A program made the translations under genes and the position numbers. The notes under the pieces are model-generated. The model saw nothing but the letters and a program-made list of their open reading frames with translations, had not been told where the DNA came from and ran no database searches. DNA of 64,000 nucleotides from positions 1 to 64,000 of the forward strand of contig CAZHED010000002.1 in the NCBI GenBank assembly GCA_964531095.1. The letters are read 5' to 3'. Below, piece by piece: positions 33,637 to 43,221 of this stretch. Source of the stretch: Palsa-1150 sp964531095. Its GTDB lineage: Bacteria; Myxococcota_A; Polyangia; Polyangiales; Polyangiaceae. Positions within the stretch are counted from its first letter, which is position 1, and the number at the start of each line of letters is the position of its first letter.

Positions 33637-34929
33637 TCAAACGAACTTCAAATGGGACAGGGCCCAGCCGAGGAGCAGGCCCACGGCCAGAGCGAAGGTG
33701 ACGAGGATGACCACGACGGGCCGCGGTACGCCCCGCCCCGCGCGGATCGCCCTGAGGACGGGAAGGTCCTTCGATGGGAGCGTTCCGCCTTCGGGCGCGA
33801 TCAGTACTTGAGGCACGTGATCGACGACGGCGCGGGCCTCGGCCGGGCTGGCGAGGGTGCCGCCGGGCTTCTCCCGTCCGCGCGGCGCGGTGCCGGACTG
33901 GGGTGGCGGTCCCAAGGGAGCGGGCGCCGTGTGCGCGAGCACCGAAGTCGCCGCCGGATACGTGCCAGGCGAGGACGTGAAGGCCGGCGGCATGGCCAGA
34001 CGGGCGATCGTTCCGGACGGCGCCACTGCCCCGACGACGGCGCCATCGGCACGCAGCGCATCGTTCGGGGTCACGCTCGCGAGCGCGAAGGCCATCTCGA
34101 TCGCCGATCCGAATCGAAGATCGCGGTCCTTCGTCAGCGCCTGGGCGACGAAAGGCGCGAGAGGTGCGAGCGCGGGGTCGACGCGCTCGATCGGCTCCGG
34201 TTCGGTCGTCAGCACGGCCAGGATGCGCGCGTACTCGGTGGGCGCGGGGAACGCGACCCGACCCGTGAGCATCTCGTAGAAGATCACGCCAGCGCTCCAG
34301 AGATCGGCGCGTTGATCCACGTCGCTCGAGCTCTTGACCTGCTCTGGGCTCATGTACGCCGGAGTCCCGAGCAGCATGCCGCTGCGCGTGCGGCTTCCCA
34401 TTCCGCCCGCAGCGTCCATGACCTTCGCGATTCCGAAGTCGAGCACTTTGACCATGAACATCCCGCCCGCGAGCCGCGTGAGAAAGACGTTGTCCGGTTT
34501 GAGGTCGCGGTGAACGACTCCCTGGGCGTGGGCCGCCGCCAGCCCGGCGAGCACCCCCTGCAGGATCGGCACAGCCTGCGCTGCCGGCACTCGCTCGCCG
34601 TTCTGCGTATACGCCGCGAGCGGTACGCCCTCGAGCAGTTCCATCACGATGTACGGCGATCCGTCCTCGGAGGCGGCGCTTTCGATCACGCGGACGATGT
34701 TCGGGTGAATGAGGCGCCCGCACGTGCGTCCCTCTTCGACGAAGCGCGCCAGCACGGCGGGGTCTGCCACGAATTCGGGTCGCAGCATCTTCACAGCCAC
34801 CCGGGCACCGCCAGCCAGCGGCTCCGCCGCGTACACTTCGCCCATGCCTCCGGCGCCCAGGGTCTGCACGAGGCGCCATCGCCCCGAGAGCACCGAGCCG
34901 ACCAGTGTGCGAGCCGGGGCGGTGGCCAT
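33637..34929 (-). CDS. Ser/Thr protein kinase with C-terminal membrane anchor
   Basis: This kinase of 430 residues has GAGGMGEV as its glycine loop, the catalytic lysine in VAVKM, HRDLKPDN as the catalytic loop, DFGIAK and TPAYMSPEQ. The kinase domain is at the N-terminus (ends near residue 270). A Pro/Ala-rich linker and a single helix (PVVVILVTFALAVGLLLGWAL) lie at the very C-terminus, so almost nothing is outside the membrane. It starts 23 bp after the pheT stop on the same strand, an unusual neighbour. Downstream is the palindromic element and the convergent kinase gene. It forms a possible cluster with oppB, oppC and pheT. Confidence 0.92.
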   Translation of the reverse strand: MATAPARTLVGSVLSGRWRLVQTLGAGGMGEVYAAEPLAGGARVAVKMLRPEFVADPAVLARFVEEGRTCGRLIHPNIVRVIESAASEDGSPYIVMELLEGVPLAAYTQNGERVPAAQAVPILQGVLAGLAAAHAQGVVHRDLKPDNVFLTRLAGGMFMVKVLDFGIAKVMDAAGGMGSRTRSGMLLGTPAYMSPEQVKSSSDVDQRADLWSAGVIFYEMLTGRVAFPAPTEYARILAVLTTEPEPIERVDPALAPLAPFVAQALTKDRDLRFGSAIEMAFALASVTPNDALRADGAVVGAVAPSGTIARLAMPPAFTSSPGTYPAATSVLAHTAPAPLGPPPQSGTAPRGREKPGGTLASPAEARAVVDHVPQVLIAPEGGTLPSKDLPVLRAIRAGRGVPRPVVVILVTFALAVGLLLGWALSHLKFV

Positions 34930-34952
34930 CGTCAGGGCAGCAGGTTACCCCC

Positions 34953-37364
34953 TCACGCCCGAAGTTGGCCGCCGAACCGCCGCTCGATCTCAGCGATGAC
35001 CTGCGCGTGGCGGTCGTCGACCTCGGCGTCGGTCAGCGTGCGGTCGGACGCGCGGTACACGACGCGCAGCGCGAGGCTCGCGTGCGACGCCGGAATGCCT
35101 CCGCCGACGAAGCGGTCGAACAGGGCGACATGCTCGGCCAGATCGCCTGCGGCGTCGCGCACCGCGAGCTCGAGGTCACCCGCGGGGACGTCGTCGCGCA
35201 CGACCACGGCGATGTCGCGAAGCGTGGCCGGGAAACGGGGCAATGCGACGAACGTGGTCGGCGGCGCGCCCAGCGCCCCGATCGCGTCGAGGTCGATCTC
35301 GACGACGATCACGCCCTCGCCGACGTCGAACGCCTCGGCGACGCTCGGATGGAGGGGGCCCAGCGAGCCGACGCGTTCGCCTTCTACGGCGATCCAGGCT
35401 GCGCCGCGCGGATGCAAGTGCGCGGGCCGCTCGCCGGGCGATGGACGGACGACGGCCGCGGAACGCCGGATCAGCCGCGTCACCAGGCCGCTGGCGATTC
35501 CCTTCCCGTCCCACACGTCCATCGGTTGCGCCTTGCCGAGCCAGGCGGGACGCGCGCCTGCCAAGAGCGCGGCGAACGCCTGGCGTTCTTGCGAGCCGCC
35601 GCCCGCGGAGGTCATGAAGACGGTGCCCACCGAGAACAGCCGCGCGTCTCGCTCGCCGTGTCGCCGCGCGCGCGACGACACGTGCAGGAGCCCGGACAAC
35701 AGGCTGGTCCGCATGACCGATTGCTCTTCGCGGAGCGGGTTGCGTAGCGTCACGCCGGGGGGCGGCGCACCGAGGATCTCGAGATCCCGCGGAGCGACGA
35801 ACGCCGGCGCGATGGCTTCGCTCAGCCCCATCGCCACCCCCGCCGCCCTCGCGCGCCTTGCCAGCGCGTTCCGCGGGCCCCGATCGCGCGACGGGCGGAT
35901 GGCCGGAAGCTCCATCGGGATGGTGTCGTAGCCGCGCACGCGCGCCACCTCTTCGATGATGTCGACTTCGCGCGAAACGTCGGGGCGGTGGCTGGGGACC
36001 TCCCACGACTCGACCCCCGGCTGCGCCCCCCGACTGGTGAAGCCGAGGCGGTCGAGGATGGCGTGAGCCTCGAGCTGGCTCACGTCGGCGCCGAGCAGCG
36101 AGCGGAGGCGCTCGTGACGAAGAGCGACCGTGACCCGCGTCATGGCCCGAGCTTCGAAGACACGCGGCGGCAGGAGTGCGGTCGCGCCGGCGAGCTCGGT
36201 GACCAACGCGGTCGCGCGCGCCAGCGCCGCCCGGGTGTCGCCCCAATCGACGCCGCGCTCGAACCGGTGGCTCGACTCGGTGTGCAGTCCGTGACGGCGA
36301 GCCGCACGCCGCACGCCGCGCGGATCGAAGTACGCACATTCGAGCAGAACGCGCGAGGTCGACGCCGAGATCTCGCTATGGCCACCCCCCATCACACCCG
36401 CGAGCGCGACGGGCGCCTCGCCGTCGCAGATGACGAGGTCGTCCGACGACAGCTCGCGCTCGACGCCGTCGAGGGTTAGGAGCTTGTCGCCCGCCCGCGC
36501 GCGGCGCACGACGATTCGGCCGCCCCTCAGTCTGTCGAGGTCGAACGCGTGCATCGGGTGGCCGAGCTCGAACATCACCAGGTTGGTCACGTCGACCACG
36601 TTCGAGATCGGCCGGACACCGAGGGCCGTCAACCTCCAGCGCAGCTCGAGCGGCGAGCGGGCAATCCTCGCGTCGATCACGATGCTCGCCCCGTAGTGGG
36701 GGCAGCGCTCCGGATCTTCGACGACCACAGTCACGTGCTTTTCGACGTTCTCTTCGCGCGTCTTCTTCGGGGCTGCCGGTGCCGGCGGCGCAAACGGCAG
36801 CTTGAAGAGCGCCGCCGCCTCTCGCGCGAGCCCCACGTGCCCCAACCCATCGCCGCGGTTCGGCGTCAGTCCAAGCTCGAGAATCGTGTCACGGGCAGCG
36901 GGCAACCCGAGCGCCAGCGGCTTGCCCGCCGCGATGCCTGTCTGGGGGAGGACGACGATTCCGTCGCCGTCATCGCCGAGGCCGAGTTCGGCTTCGCTGC
37001 ACAGCATCCCTTCGCTCGGCACCCCGGCGATTGTCCTCCGCTCGATGGTCAGCCCCTTGGCCGGCAAGTGCGCACCGAGCGGCGCGAGCACGACCAACCC
37101 CCCTGGCTCAGGGACGTTGGGCGCGCCGCACACCACCTCTTGTGGCGAGCGGCCCGCGTCGACGGTCACGAGGCGCAGCCCGCTCCGCGACGGATGCGGC
37201 CGCGTCGAGACGACGCGGGCCACGACGCACGCCTCGGCGCCCACGCCGAATTCGTGCATGGCCTCCACTTCGAGCCCGGCGGCGGTGAATCGTGCGGCAA
37301 GGGCGTTCGCGTCGTCGGGGAGCTGCGGGCAGAGCTCGCGCAGCCAGCGCACGGAGGCTTTCAT
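34953..37364 (-). CDS. pheT: Phenylalanyl-tRNA synthetase beta subunit
   Basis: This 803-residue subunit has the normal length. The N-terminal tRNA-binding (EMAP-like) domain is at about 40-150 (VVSTRPHPSRSGLRLVTVDAG). The B3/4 region follows (VTNLVMFELGHPMHAFDLDRL), then the B5 domain. The catalytic-like core contains EVDIIEEVARVRGYDTIP. The C-terminal FDX-ACB domain (FPATLRDIAVVVRDDVPAGDLE) is intact. pheS is not adjacent, although pheST is usually an operon. The gene follows oppC by 48 bp, and a kinase gene follows it by 23 bp. It charges Phe-tRNA together with PheS, encoded elsewhere. Confidence 0.95.
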   Translation of the reverse strand: MKASVRWLRELCPQLPDDANALAARFTAAGLEVEAMHEFGVGAEACVVARVVSTRPHPSRSGLRLVTVDAGRSPQEVVCGAPNVPEPGGLVVLAPLGAHLPAKGLTIERRTIAGVPSEGMLCSEAELGLGDDGDGIVVLPQTGIAAGKPLALGLPAARDTILELGLTPNRGDGLGHVGLAREAAALFKLPFAPPAPAAPKKTREENVEKHVTVVVEDPERCPHYGASIVIDARIARSPLELRWRLTALGVRPISNVVDVTNLVMFELGHPMHAFDLDRLRGGRIVVRRARAGDKLLTLDGVERELSSDDLVICDGEAPVALAGVMGGGHSEISASTSRVLLECAYFDPRGVRRAARRHGLHTESSHRFERGVDWGDTRAALARATALVTELAGATALLPPRVFEARAMTRVTVALRHERLRSLLGADVSQLEAHAILDRLGFTSRGAQPGVESWEVPSHRPDVSREVDIIEEVARVRGYDTIPMELPAIRPSRDRGPRNALARRARAAGVAMGLSEAIAPAFVAPRDLEILGAPPPGVTLRNPLREEQSVMRTSLLSGLLHVSSRARRHGERDARLFSVGTVFMTSAGGGSQERQAFAALLAGARPAWLGKAQPMDVWDGKGIASGLVTRLIRRSAAVVRPSPGERPAHLHPRGAAWIAVEGERVGSLGPLHPSVAEAFDVGEGVIVVEIDLDAIGALGAPPTTFVALPRFPATLRDIAVVVRDDVPAGDLELAVRDAAGDLAEHVALFDRFVGGGIPASHASLALRVVYRASDRTLTDAEVDDRHAQVIAEIERRFGGQLRA

Positions 37365-37412
37365 CGCGGCGCAAGGGGTAGCCCAGAAGGCCGGCGAGGT
37401 CGAGGCGTCGCC

Positions 37413-38570
37413 TCAGCCACGCTTCGTCCACTCGTCGCCCCGCAGCCGGGGGTCGATCGCGTTGCGCGCGGCCTCGCCGACGAGGTTCAGTGCGATCAGC
37501 GCGGCCAGGAGCGCGGCCCCTGGAAACGCCACGAGCCACCACGCGTTCCCGTGGGCGCGCGCCTCGCCCATCACCTCGCCCCACGACGCCATGGTGTCGG
37601 GCGAGGCCACGCGCAAGAAGTCGATTGTCGCCTCGACGAGGACCACCCACGCGATGGCGAATGTCGCTCCCACCACGGCGGGACCGATCGCGTTCGGCAG
37701 CACGTGCCGCCAGAGTACCCGCGGCGGTGAGACACCGAGAGCCCGAGCGGCCGTCACATAGTCGGCGCCGAGAGCGAGCAGCACTTCGCCCCGCACCAGG
37801 CGCGCGAGCTCCGTCCACCGTGTCAGGGCGATCGTGAAGAGAAGCGTCGTCGTCGTCGGATGCGGGACGAGCGCCCCCACCACCAAGACCAGCACGAGCG
37901 TCGGCACGGCCGTAAGCGCCTCGACCGCGCGGGCGACCAGGGCGTCGACGATCCCCCCCGCGAAGCCGGCGAGCGCGCCGAGGGCCACGCCGATGGCCAC
38001 CAAGACAGTCGAAGCCGCGAGCCCGACGTCCAGCGCCGTTCGCGCTCCGTGCACGACCCTCGCGAAGACGTCGCGCCCGTACGAGTCCGTGCCGAACGGA
38101 TGGCCGGCCACGAACGGCGCGACCAGGACTTCGGCGTCGGGCTGCGCAGGGCCATACGCGACGAGCGGCGGGACGATCCAGTCTGCGGGTGCCCGCTCCC
38201 GTTCCATCCGCACACAGTCGAGACCCGCCAGCGCGCTCGGGTGCGTGACGTTCGGCAGCACGTACACGACTCCGCGCCAGCGACACAGGACCGGCAAGTC
38301 GCTTGCGAGGAGGTCGGCGAATACGCCCGTGAGGGCGAGCAGGGCAAGCACCAGCGCGCCGGCTCGCGCGAGGCGGTCGCGCGCCAGACGCGACAGCGCG
38401 ATGCGCGCCATCGTGACGTAGGGAGCCGCGGCTCGCCGCGCTCCGACGATCGAGTGGCGCAAGACCTCCAGGTTCGCGTGCTCGCGGGCGGCGTCTTGCC
38501 GGGCGCGCTTGCGGCGCGACAGGTCGATGGCGATGCCATGGTCCTGCGTGACGCGGTCGTCCTCGTTCAC
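37413..38570 (-). CDS. oppC: OppC/YejE-type ABC transporter permease
   Basis: This permease has about 385 residues. The GTG start at 38570 overlaps the oppB stop by 4 bp. An N-terminal cytoplasmic stretch is followed by a membrane helix (LARAGALVLALLALTGVFADLLAS) and a periplasmic insert of about 60 residues (DLPVLCRWRGVVYVLPNVTH) like that of YejE. The conserved FGTDSYGRDVFARVVHGARTAL block follows, and the EAA-type loop LVRGEVLLALGADYVTAARALGVSPPRVLWRHVLPN is intact. No binding protein or ATPase gene is adjacent. The substrate is likely a peptide or related molecule, with partners elsewhere. Confidence 0.88.
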   Translation of the reverse strand: MNEDDRVTQDHGIAIDLSRRKRARQDAAREHANLEVLRHSIVGARRAAAPYVTMARIALSRLARDRLARAGALVLALLALTGVFADLLASDLPVLCRWRGVVYVLPNVTHPSALAGLDCVRMERERAPADWIVPPLVAYGPAQPDAEVLVAPFVAGHPFGTDSYGRDVFARVVHGARTALDVGLAASTVLVAIGVALGALAGFAGGIVDALVARAVEALTAVPTLVLVLVVGALVPHPTTTTLLFTIALTRWTELARLVRGEVLLALGADYVTAARALGVSPPRVLWRHVLPNAIGPAVVGATFAIAWVVLVEATIDFLRVASPDTMASWGEVMGEARAHGNAWWLVAFPGAALLAALIALNLVGEAARNAIDPRLRGDEWTKRG

Positions 38571-40102
38571 GCGCGACCGCCTTGCCGCGCCGTCAAGACC
38601 TCGCGCACGCGCGGATCGAGCGAGGCGCAGGCGACGTCGCTCGCGACGAGCCCGAGGGTGATCGCGACGGCAGCCGCCAGCAGCACCGCCATGAGCCAGC
38701 CCGCGTCGTGGGCCTCGATCGCACGGATCGTCTCGAACCCGACCCCCGGGAGGCCGAAGACCTCCTCGACCACGAACGCACCGCCGAGCACGGTCGGCAG
38801 ATGCAACCCCGCGAGCGTCACCATGGGCAGAAGCGCGTTGCGCAGCGCATGGACAATTGCCACCCGTCCTGCCGAGAGGCCTTTGGCGTGCGCCGTACGG
38901 ACGAAGTCCTGCCGGACGACTTCGAGCATTGCTGCGCGCTGCCACCGCGAGAGCGTAGCCAGCGATCCTGCGGCCAGCGCCGCGATCGCCAGCGCCAGGC
39001 GCGCCCCTTCGAACGAATGGCCGGAAGCGGCGCGACGCAGCAACTCGGCGACGGCGAACGTCGGCGTCGTGTACAGCACGAAGAGCACCACGGAGCTGAC
39101 CACGTCGAAGGAGCGACCCTGCAACCAGGCGCCGAGAGCCCCCAAGGGCACCGCGAGCGCCCAGCTTGCCAGCATGGCCAGCGCGCAGACGAGCAGCGTG
39201 ACCGGCGCGCGAGCTCGGAGCTTGTCGGCGATGGGCTCTCCGTCGAGGACGCTCACGCCGAGCTCGCCGCTTCGGGCGCGCTCGAGCCATTTGCCGTAGC
39301 GCGTGTCGGTCACGAAGGCGATCGCGCGGTCGACCCCATCGAGCGCGGCGAAGTCGTTACCGTGAACGAACCACCACTCCGTCCAGTCGGCCACGACCCG
39401 GCGCTCGTCGCTGGCGGTTGGCCCGGGGGTGAGCACCCGGCCGCGTCCGGTGGCCCGATGCGCGAGGCGCGTGAGCCTCTCCAAGGCGACACGATCGTGC
39501 GTCGAGGACATGGCGTCGACGATCTCCGGCAGGGCGAACGTGTCCAGGACCACGAGGTCCTGTTCCCTGAGCTCGCTCCCGTGCTCGATCAGTCGCATGA
39601 CGCCGCGATCGACGGCGCCGCGCGTGAAGTCGAGCGCGCGGTTCTCCCAGAAGCGGGTCCAAAAGAGCACCGCCTCTTCCGGACGGCTCAACCGATCGGC
39701 GTCGCCGACCCCCATGCGCTCCGCCACGGGGGCGAGCGCCACGGCGACGCGTCCGCGCGCATCAGGGGAGAGCGCCTCGAACTGCGGCAGCACGTAGGGA
39801 AGCGCCGCACCGCCGAGCGCGCACAGCTCGTCCGCCGCTGCAGCTCGGCCTGCATCGCCGGCGGCCACACGGGACATCGCTTCACGTGCCCGCGACCGGA
39901 CGTCGTGCGGGTCGGTGTTTAAGAACCGCGGTAGGTCGAGAAAGCGCGAGCGACGCGCCTCTTCGAGGAGCCGGCTGCCCGACGAGCGATCGCGCAAGGC
40001 GGCTGGGTCCGGAGCCAGAGACGTGACGAAAAAGAGGACGAGACTGGTCGCGATCAGCGTGGGGATGGCCCAGAGGACGCGGCGGAGCGCGTAGCGGAGC
40101 AT
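38567..40102 (-). CDS. oppB: OppB/DppB-type permease with large extra domain
   Basis: This protein of about 511 residues starts at the ATG 40102 (MLRYALRRVLWAIPTL), typical of OppB; an ATG 21 bp upstream is an alternative. After the first membrane helix comes about 250 residues where normal OppB has about 70. That segment is alpha-helical and HEAT-like (AADELCALGGAALPYVLPQF, DARGRVAVALAPVAERMG), and must face the periplasm by topology. The usual core follows (PVTLLVCALAMLASWALAVPLG). The EAA loop MLEVVRQDFVRTAHAKGLSAGRVAIVHALRNALLP and the EEVFGLPGVGFE motif are intact. It is coupled to oppC. Confidence 0.85.
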   Translation of the reverse strand: MLRYALRRVLWAIPTLIATSLVLFFVTSLAPDPAALRDRSSGSRLLEEARRSRFLDLPRFLNTDPHDVRSRAREAMSRVAAGDAGRAAAADELCALGGAALPYVLPQFEALSPDARGRVAVALAPVAERMGVGDADRLSRPEEAVLFWTRFWENRALDFTRGAVDRGVMRLIEHGSELREQDLVVLDTFALPEIVDAMSSTHDRVALERLTRLAHRATGRGRVLTPGPTASDERRVVADWTEWWFVHGNDFAALDGVDRAIAFVTDTRYGKWLERARSGELGVSVLDGEPIADKLRARAPVTLLVCALAMLASWALAVPLGALGAWLQGRSFDVVSSVVLFVLYTTPTFAVAELLRRAASGHSFEGARLALAIAALAAGSLATLSRWQRAAMLEVVRQDFVRTAHAKGLSAGRVAIVHALRNALLPMVTLAGLHLPTVLGGAFVVEEVFGLPGVGFETIRAIEAHDAGWLMAVLLAAAVAITLGLVASDVACASLDPRVREVLTARQGGRA

Positions 40103-40191
40103 CGCCGACGCGCAATATCGCATGTCCCGGGACCGGATGCCGGATCGATTCACTTGCGCTCTTGGCTTTCCTCGTTCAAGACGCCACTCGG

Positions 40192-41949
40192 ATGACGCAC
40201 GACGACCTTCGCGCGCGCGCCGAACGCTGGATCGCGGACGACCCCGACCCGTCGACCCGCGCCGAGCTGCGCGCGCTACTGGCGGCACCGGATCTCGCTG
40301 CGACCGATCTCTTCGACCGCTTCGCGGGGGGGCTCCAGTTCGGTACCGCGGGGCTGCGCGGCGTGATGGGCGCCGGGCCGAACCGCATGAACCGCGCCGT
40401 GGTCGCTCGCGCGACCTGGGGACTCGCGCAGGAGGTCCTCGCCGGCGTAGAGCGCGTCGACACGCGGGTGATCGTCGTCGGCGGAGACGGGCGGCGGATG
40501 AGCCGGGAGCTTTCCGAAGACGTCGCGGCGATACTGGCCGCCGCGGGACTTCGGATCGTGCTCTTCGGAGCCCCGGTGCCGACGCCGCTCGTCGGGTTCG
40601 CGGTGAAGCGCCTTCGCGCCGCCGCCGGGATCGTCATCACCGCGAGCCACAATCCGCCCGAGTACAACGGCTACAAGGTCTACTGGGCGAACGCGGCGCA
40701 GATCGTCGCGCCGGTCGACGCGAGAATCGCCGCGGCCATCGACCGTGCGCCCCCGGCCCGCGAAGTCGAGCGTCCCAGCCTTCCCGATCTCACCGCGCAG
40801 GGTCTCGTCTCCGAGGCGCCCGCCGAGATGGAACTCGCGTACCTGGACGCGATCCGAGCGCTGTCGGTGCATCCTCGCCGCGGGGACCGGACTCTGCGCA
40901 TCGGATACACGCCGCTCCACGGCGTCGGCGACGCGCTCGTGCGCCGGGCGCTTTCGGATGCCGGCTTCTCCGACGTCACGACCGTATCCGATCAGCAGCG
41001 GCCGGACGGCGCGTTCCCGACCGTCGCTTTCCCGAACCCCGAAGAGCCGGGGGCCATGGATCGTGCCTTCGCGCTCGGCCGTCGCATCGACGCCGAGCTC
41101 TTGCTCGCCAACGATCCGGACGCCGACCGACTGGCCGTGGCGATCCGCCAGCCGGCCGCGACGAGCGGCTACCGCTTGCTCACCGGCAACCAAGTGGGCG
41201 TCCTGCTCGGGCACTACCTGTTGACGGAGAAGGCGCCGGTTCGGCCGCGCGCAGTGCTCACGTCGATCGTGTCTTCGCCGCTTCTTGGGCGAATCGCGGC
41301 GTCGCTCGGTGTGCATTACGAGGAGACGCTCACCGGATTCAAGTGGATCGCCAATCGCGCGATCGAGCTCGGCCAGGAGGGATACGAGTTCGTATTCGGA
41401 TACGAAGAAGCGCTCGGCTACGCGGTCGGCGACGTCGTCTACGACAAGGACGGCATCTCCGCCGCGGTTCTCGTCGCCGAGCTAGCGAGCGTACTCCGAG
41501 AGCGCGGCAGCACCCTCGGCGGCGAGCTCGACGCGATCGCCCGCCGGTGGGGGGCGTACGCCAGCGCGCAGTTTTCCCTGACGCGAAAGGGGGCGAGCGG
41601 CCTCGCGGCCACGCGCGCGATGATGGATCGCCTGCGCGGGTTTCCCCCTCGGAGCATCGGAGGCGACGAGGTCGTCGTCCTCGCCGACTACGAAACGCGC
41701 GTGCGGACCGACGTCCGAGCGGGAAAGGTCACGCCTCTTGCGCTGCCGCAGAGCAACGTCCTGGCGTTCGAGCTGGCTTCGGGCGGTCGCGTCATCGCGC
41801 GCCCGAGCGGCACGGAGCCAAAGGCGAAGTTCTACTTCGACGTCCGCGAGGAGGTCGGCGAGGGAGAGCCGGTGGCGGACGCGGTGCAGCGGGCGCAACG
41901 ATCGATGGCGCGCCTTCGCGAAACCTTCGTGGCGCTTGCGAGCGGCTGA
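40192..41949 (+). CDS. Phosphohexomutase (phosphoglucomutase/phosphomannomutase family)
   Basis: This enzyme of about 585 residues interconverts hexose 1- and 6-phosphates. The ATG at 40192 is chosen over an upstream in-frame TTG. The phosphoserine loop is TASHNPPEYNGYKVYW, the metal loop NDPDADRLAV, the sugar-binding loop GYEEALGYAVGD, and the phosphate-binding loop ARPSGTEPKAKFY. Length and order match the longer bacterial phospho-sugar mutases (PgcA-like), which act in cell-envelope and polysaccharide sugar supply. It diverges from oppB across 89 bp. The precise sugar specificity cannot be assigned. Confidence 0.92.
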   Translation: MTHDDLRARAERWIADDPDPSTRAELRALLAAPDLAATDLFDRFAGGLQFGTAGLRGVMGAGPNRMNRAVVARATWGLAQEVLAGVERVDTRVIVVGGDGRRMSRELSEDVAAILAAAGLRIVLFGAPVPTPLVGFAVKRLRAAAGIVITASHNPPEYNGYKVYWANAAQIVAPVDARIAAAIDRAPPAREVERPSLPDLTAQGLVSEAPAEMELAYLDAIRALSVHPRRGDRTLRIGYTPLHGVGDALVRRALSDAGFSDVTTVSDQQRPDGAFPTVAFPNPEEPGAMDRAFALGRRIDAELLLANDPDADRLAVAIRQPAATSGYRLLTGNQVGVLLGHYLLTEKAPVRPRAVLTSIVSSPLLGRIAASLGVHYEETLTGFKWIANRAIELGQEGYEFVFGYEEALGYAVGDVVYDKDGISAAVLVAELASVLRERGSTLGGELDAIARRWGAYASAQFSLTRKGASGLAATRAMMDRLRGFPPRSIGGDEVVVLADYETRVRTDVRAGKVTPLALPQSNVLAFELASGGRVIARPSGTEPKAKFYFDVREEVGEGEPVADAVQRAQRSMARLRETFVALASG

Positions 41950-41964
41950 GCTACTCTTGAGGCC

Positions 41965-43221
41965 GTGAAGCGTGGGGATGCTTGGGCGAGGATTGCCCTG
42001 TCGGCGCTCATCTCGACGGGCCTCGCTGCTTGCCGCCTGGACAGCGGCGGACTGCTCGACGTGGACGCGGCTGGCGACGACGGCACCACGGCCGACGAAG
42101 GCGGTGACGATGTCTCACCGGCGGACGGTACGGCTGGGACGGACGACGGCGGGCAACCCGACCGGCACGACGAGGCATCCGCGGAGACCGGCGCGGACGG
42201 CGGAACAAACCCGCCGGCAGACGCGGCGCCCGACGCCGGGGCGGTCGTGGCGGACGCCCGACACGACAGCTCTTCCGACGCCCGGCCCGACGCGCCTGCG
42301 GACGCCCTCGCGTCCGACGCGCCGGCGGATTCGGTAGCCGACGCGCCTGCGGATGGGGTCGCGCCCATCGACGCCCCCGCCGACACGGGCCCATTGCCGA
42401 TTGTCTGGGACGGGGGGAGTATCGCCGATCCGCAGTTTTACGACGGCGACTGGGTGAATTTTTGCGTGGCCCTCGTGGCTTGCGGAGCGATGCCGAACGT
42501 CAGCGCGTGCGTCGGCCTCCTTCACCAGCCGTCCTCGCTGGACGCGCTCATCCCATCGCTCGACATCGTCGACGCCGTCGACAACGTCCAGCCCAACTGC
42601 AGACAAGTCAAAAGGGCCCTGGGTGGGGGTGTCGCGTGTGCGAGCGTGACTGCGGACACGTGCGCTGGCGATTCGCTCACCACGTGTCGCTTCGGATTCA
42701 CGATGACGATCGACTGCGGCGCTCTCGGGATGGTCTGCTCGAACGGAAGCGGCAACGCGGGGTGCGGCTTCGGCGATTGCGCGGCGTCGCAGGAGGGGGA
42801 GACGTACTGCGTCGGGCCCAACAACCTCGCCAAGTGCACGGCGGGCCGCTACGAGCCCCTGCTCGATTGCCAGACGTTCGGCGGCAAGTGCATCGGCCCC
42901 GCGGGAGGCGCCCAGTGCCAGGGGACAGGGGGGATGGCGTGCCACGGCGGGGCGAGCTGCGCTGGCAACTCGCTCGTCGAGTGCCTTGGGGGCCTGCCCG
43001 GGAGCATCGACTGCACGGCGCGCTACGACCCGAGCTTCACCTGTCTCGTGGACGACGCAGGGCTTCCCCGATGCGCCCGCGGAACGTCGTGCGATCCCTC
43101 CGTCGCCGTCGATACCTGCTTGCAAACGCAGCTGACATTTTGCAACGCGGGAACGAGCGATACATTCGATTGCGCCGTCAACGGGTACAGCGGCTGCGAC
43201 GGGGGGAAGTGTTTTCCGTAA
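41965..43221 (+). CDS. Asp/Ala-linker Cys-rich lipoprotein
   Basis: This lipoprotein of 418 residues has a GTG start at 41965 and lipobox LAAC (Cys23). A linker of about 120 residues is built almost only from Asp, Ala, Gly and Pro (ADAAPDAGAVVADARHDSSS), with DAPAD units repeated. The mature C-terminal part has about 30 cysteines in repeated units of about 40 residues (SVTADTCAGDSLTTCRFG, ASCAGNSLVECLGGLPGSI-type). The units share an N-S-L-x-x-C pattern, suggesting disulphide-bonded repeats. It starts 15 bp after the mutase stop. Function unknown; surface exposure is likely. Confidence 0.72.
   Translation: MKRGDAWARIALSALISTGLAACRLDSGGLLDVDAAGDDGTTADEGGDDVSPADGTAGTDDGGQPDRHDEASAETGADGGTNPPADAAPDAGAVVADARHDSSSDARPDAPADALASDAPADSVADAPADGVAPIDAPADTGPLPIVWDGGSIADPQFYDGDWVNFCVALVACGAMPNVSACVGLLHQPSSLDALIPSLDIVDAVDNVQPNCRQVKRALGGGVACASVTADTCAGDSLTTCRFGFTMTIDCGALGMVCSNGSGNAGCGFGDCAASQEGETYCVGPNNLAKCTAGRYEPLLDCQTFGGKCIGPAGGAQCQGTGGMACHGGASCAGNSLVECLGGLPGSIDCTARYDPSFTCLVDDAGLPRCARGTSCDPSVAVDTCLQTQLTFCNAGTSDTFDCAVNGYSGCDGGKCFP

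Noticed and set aside
33469..35931. Long plus-strand open frame across the palindromic element, kinase and pheT
   Set aside because: It begins inside the palindromic element and runs opposite to clear kinase and PheT motifs.
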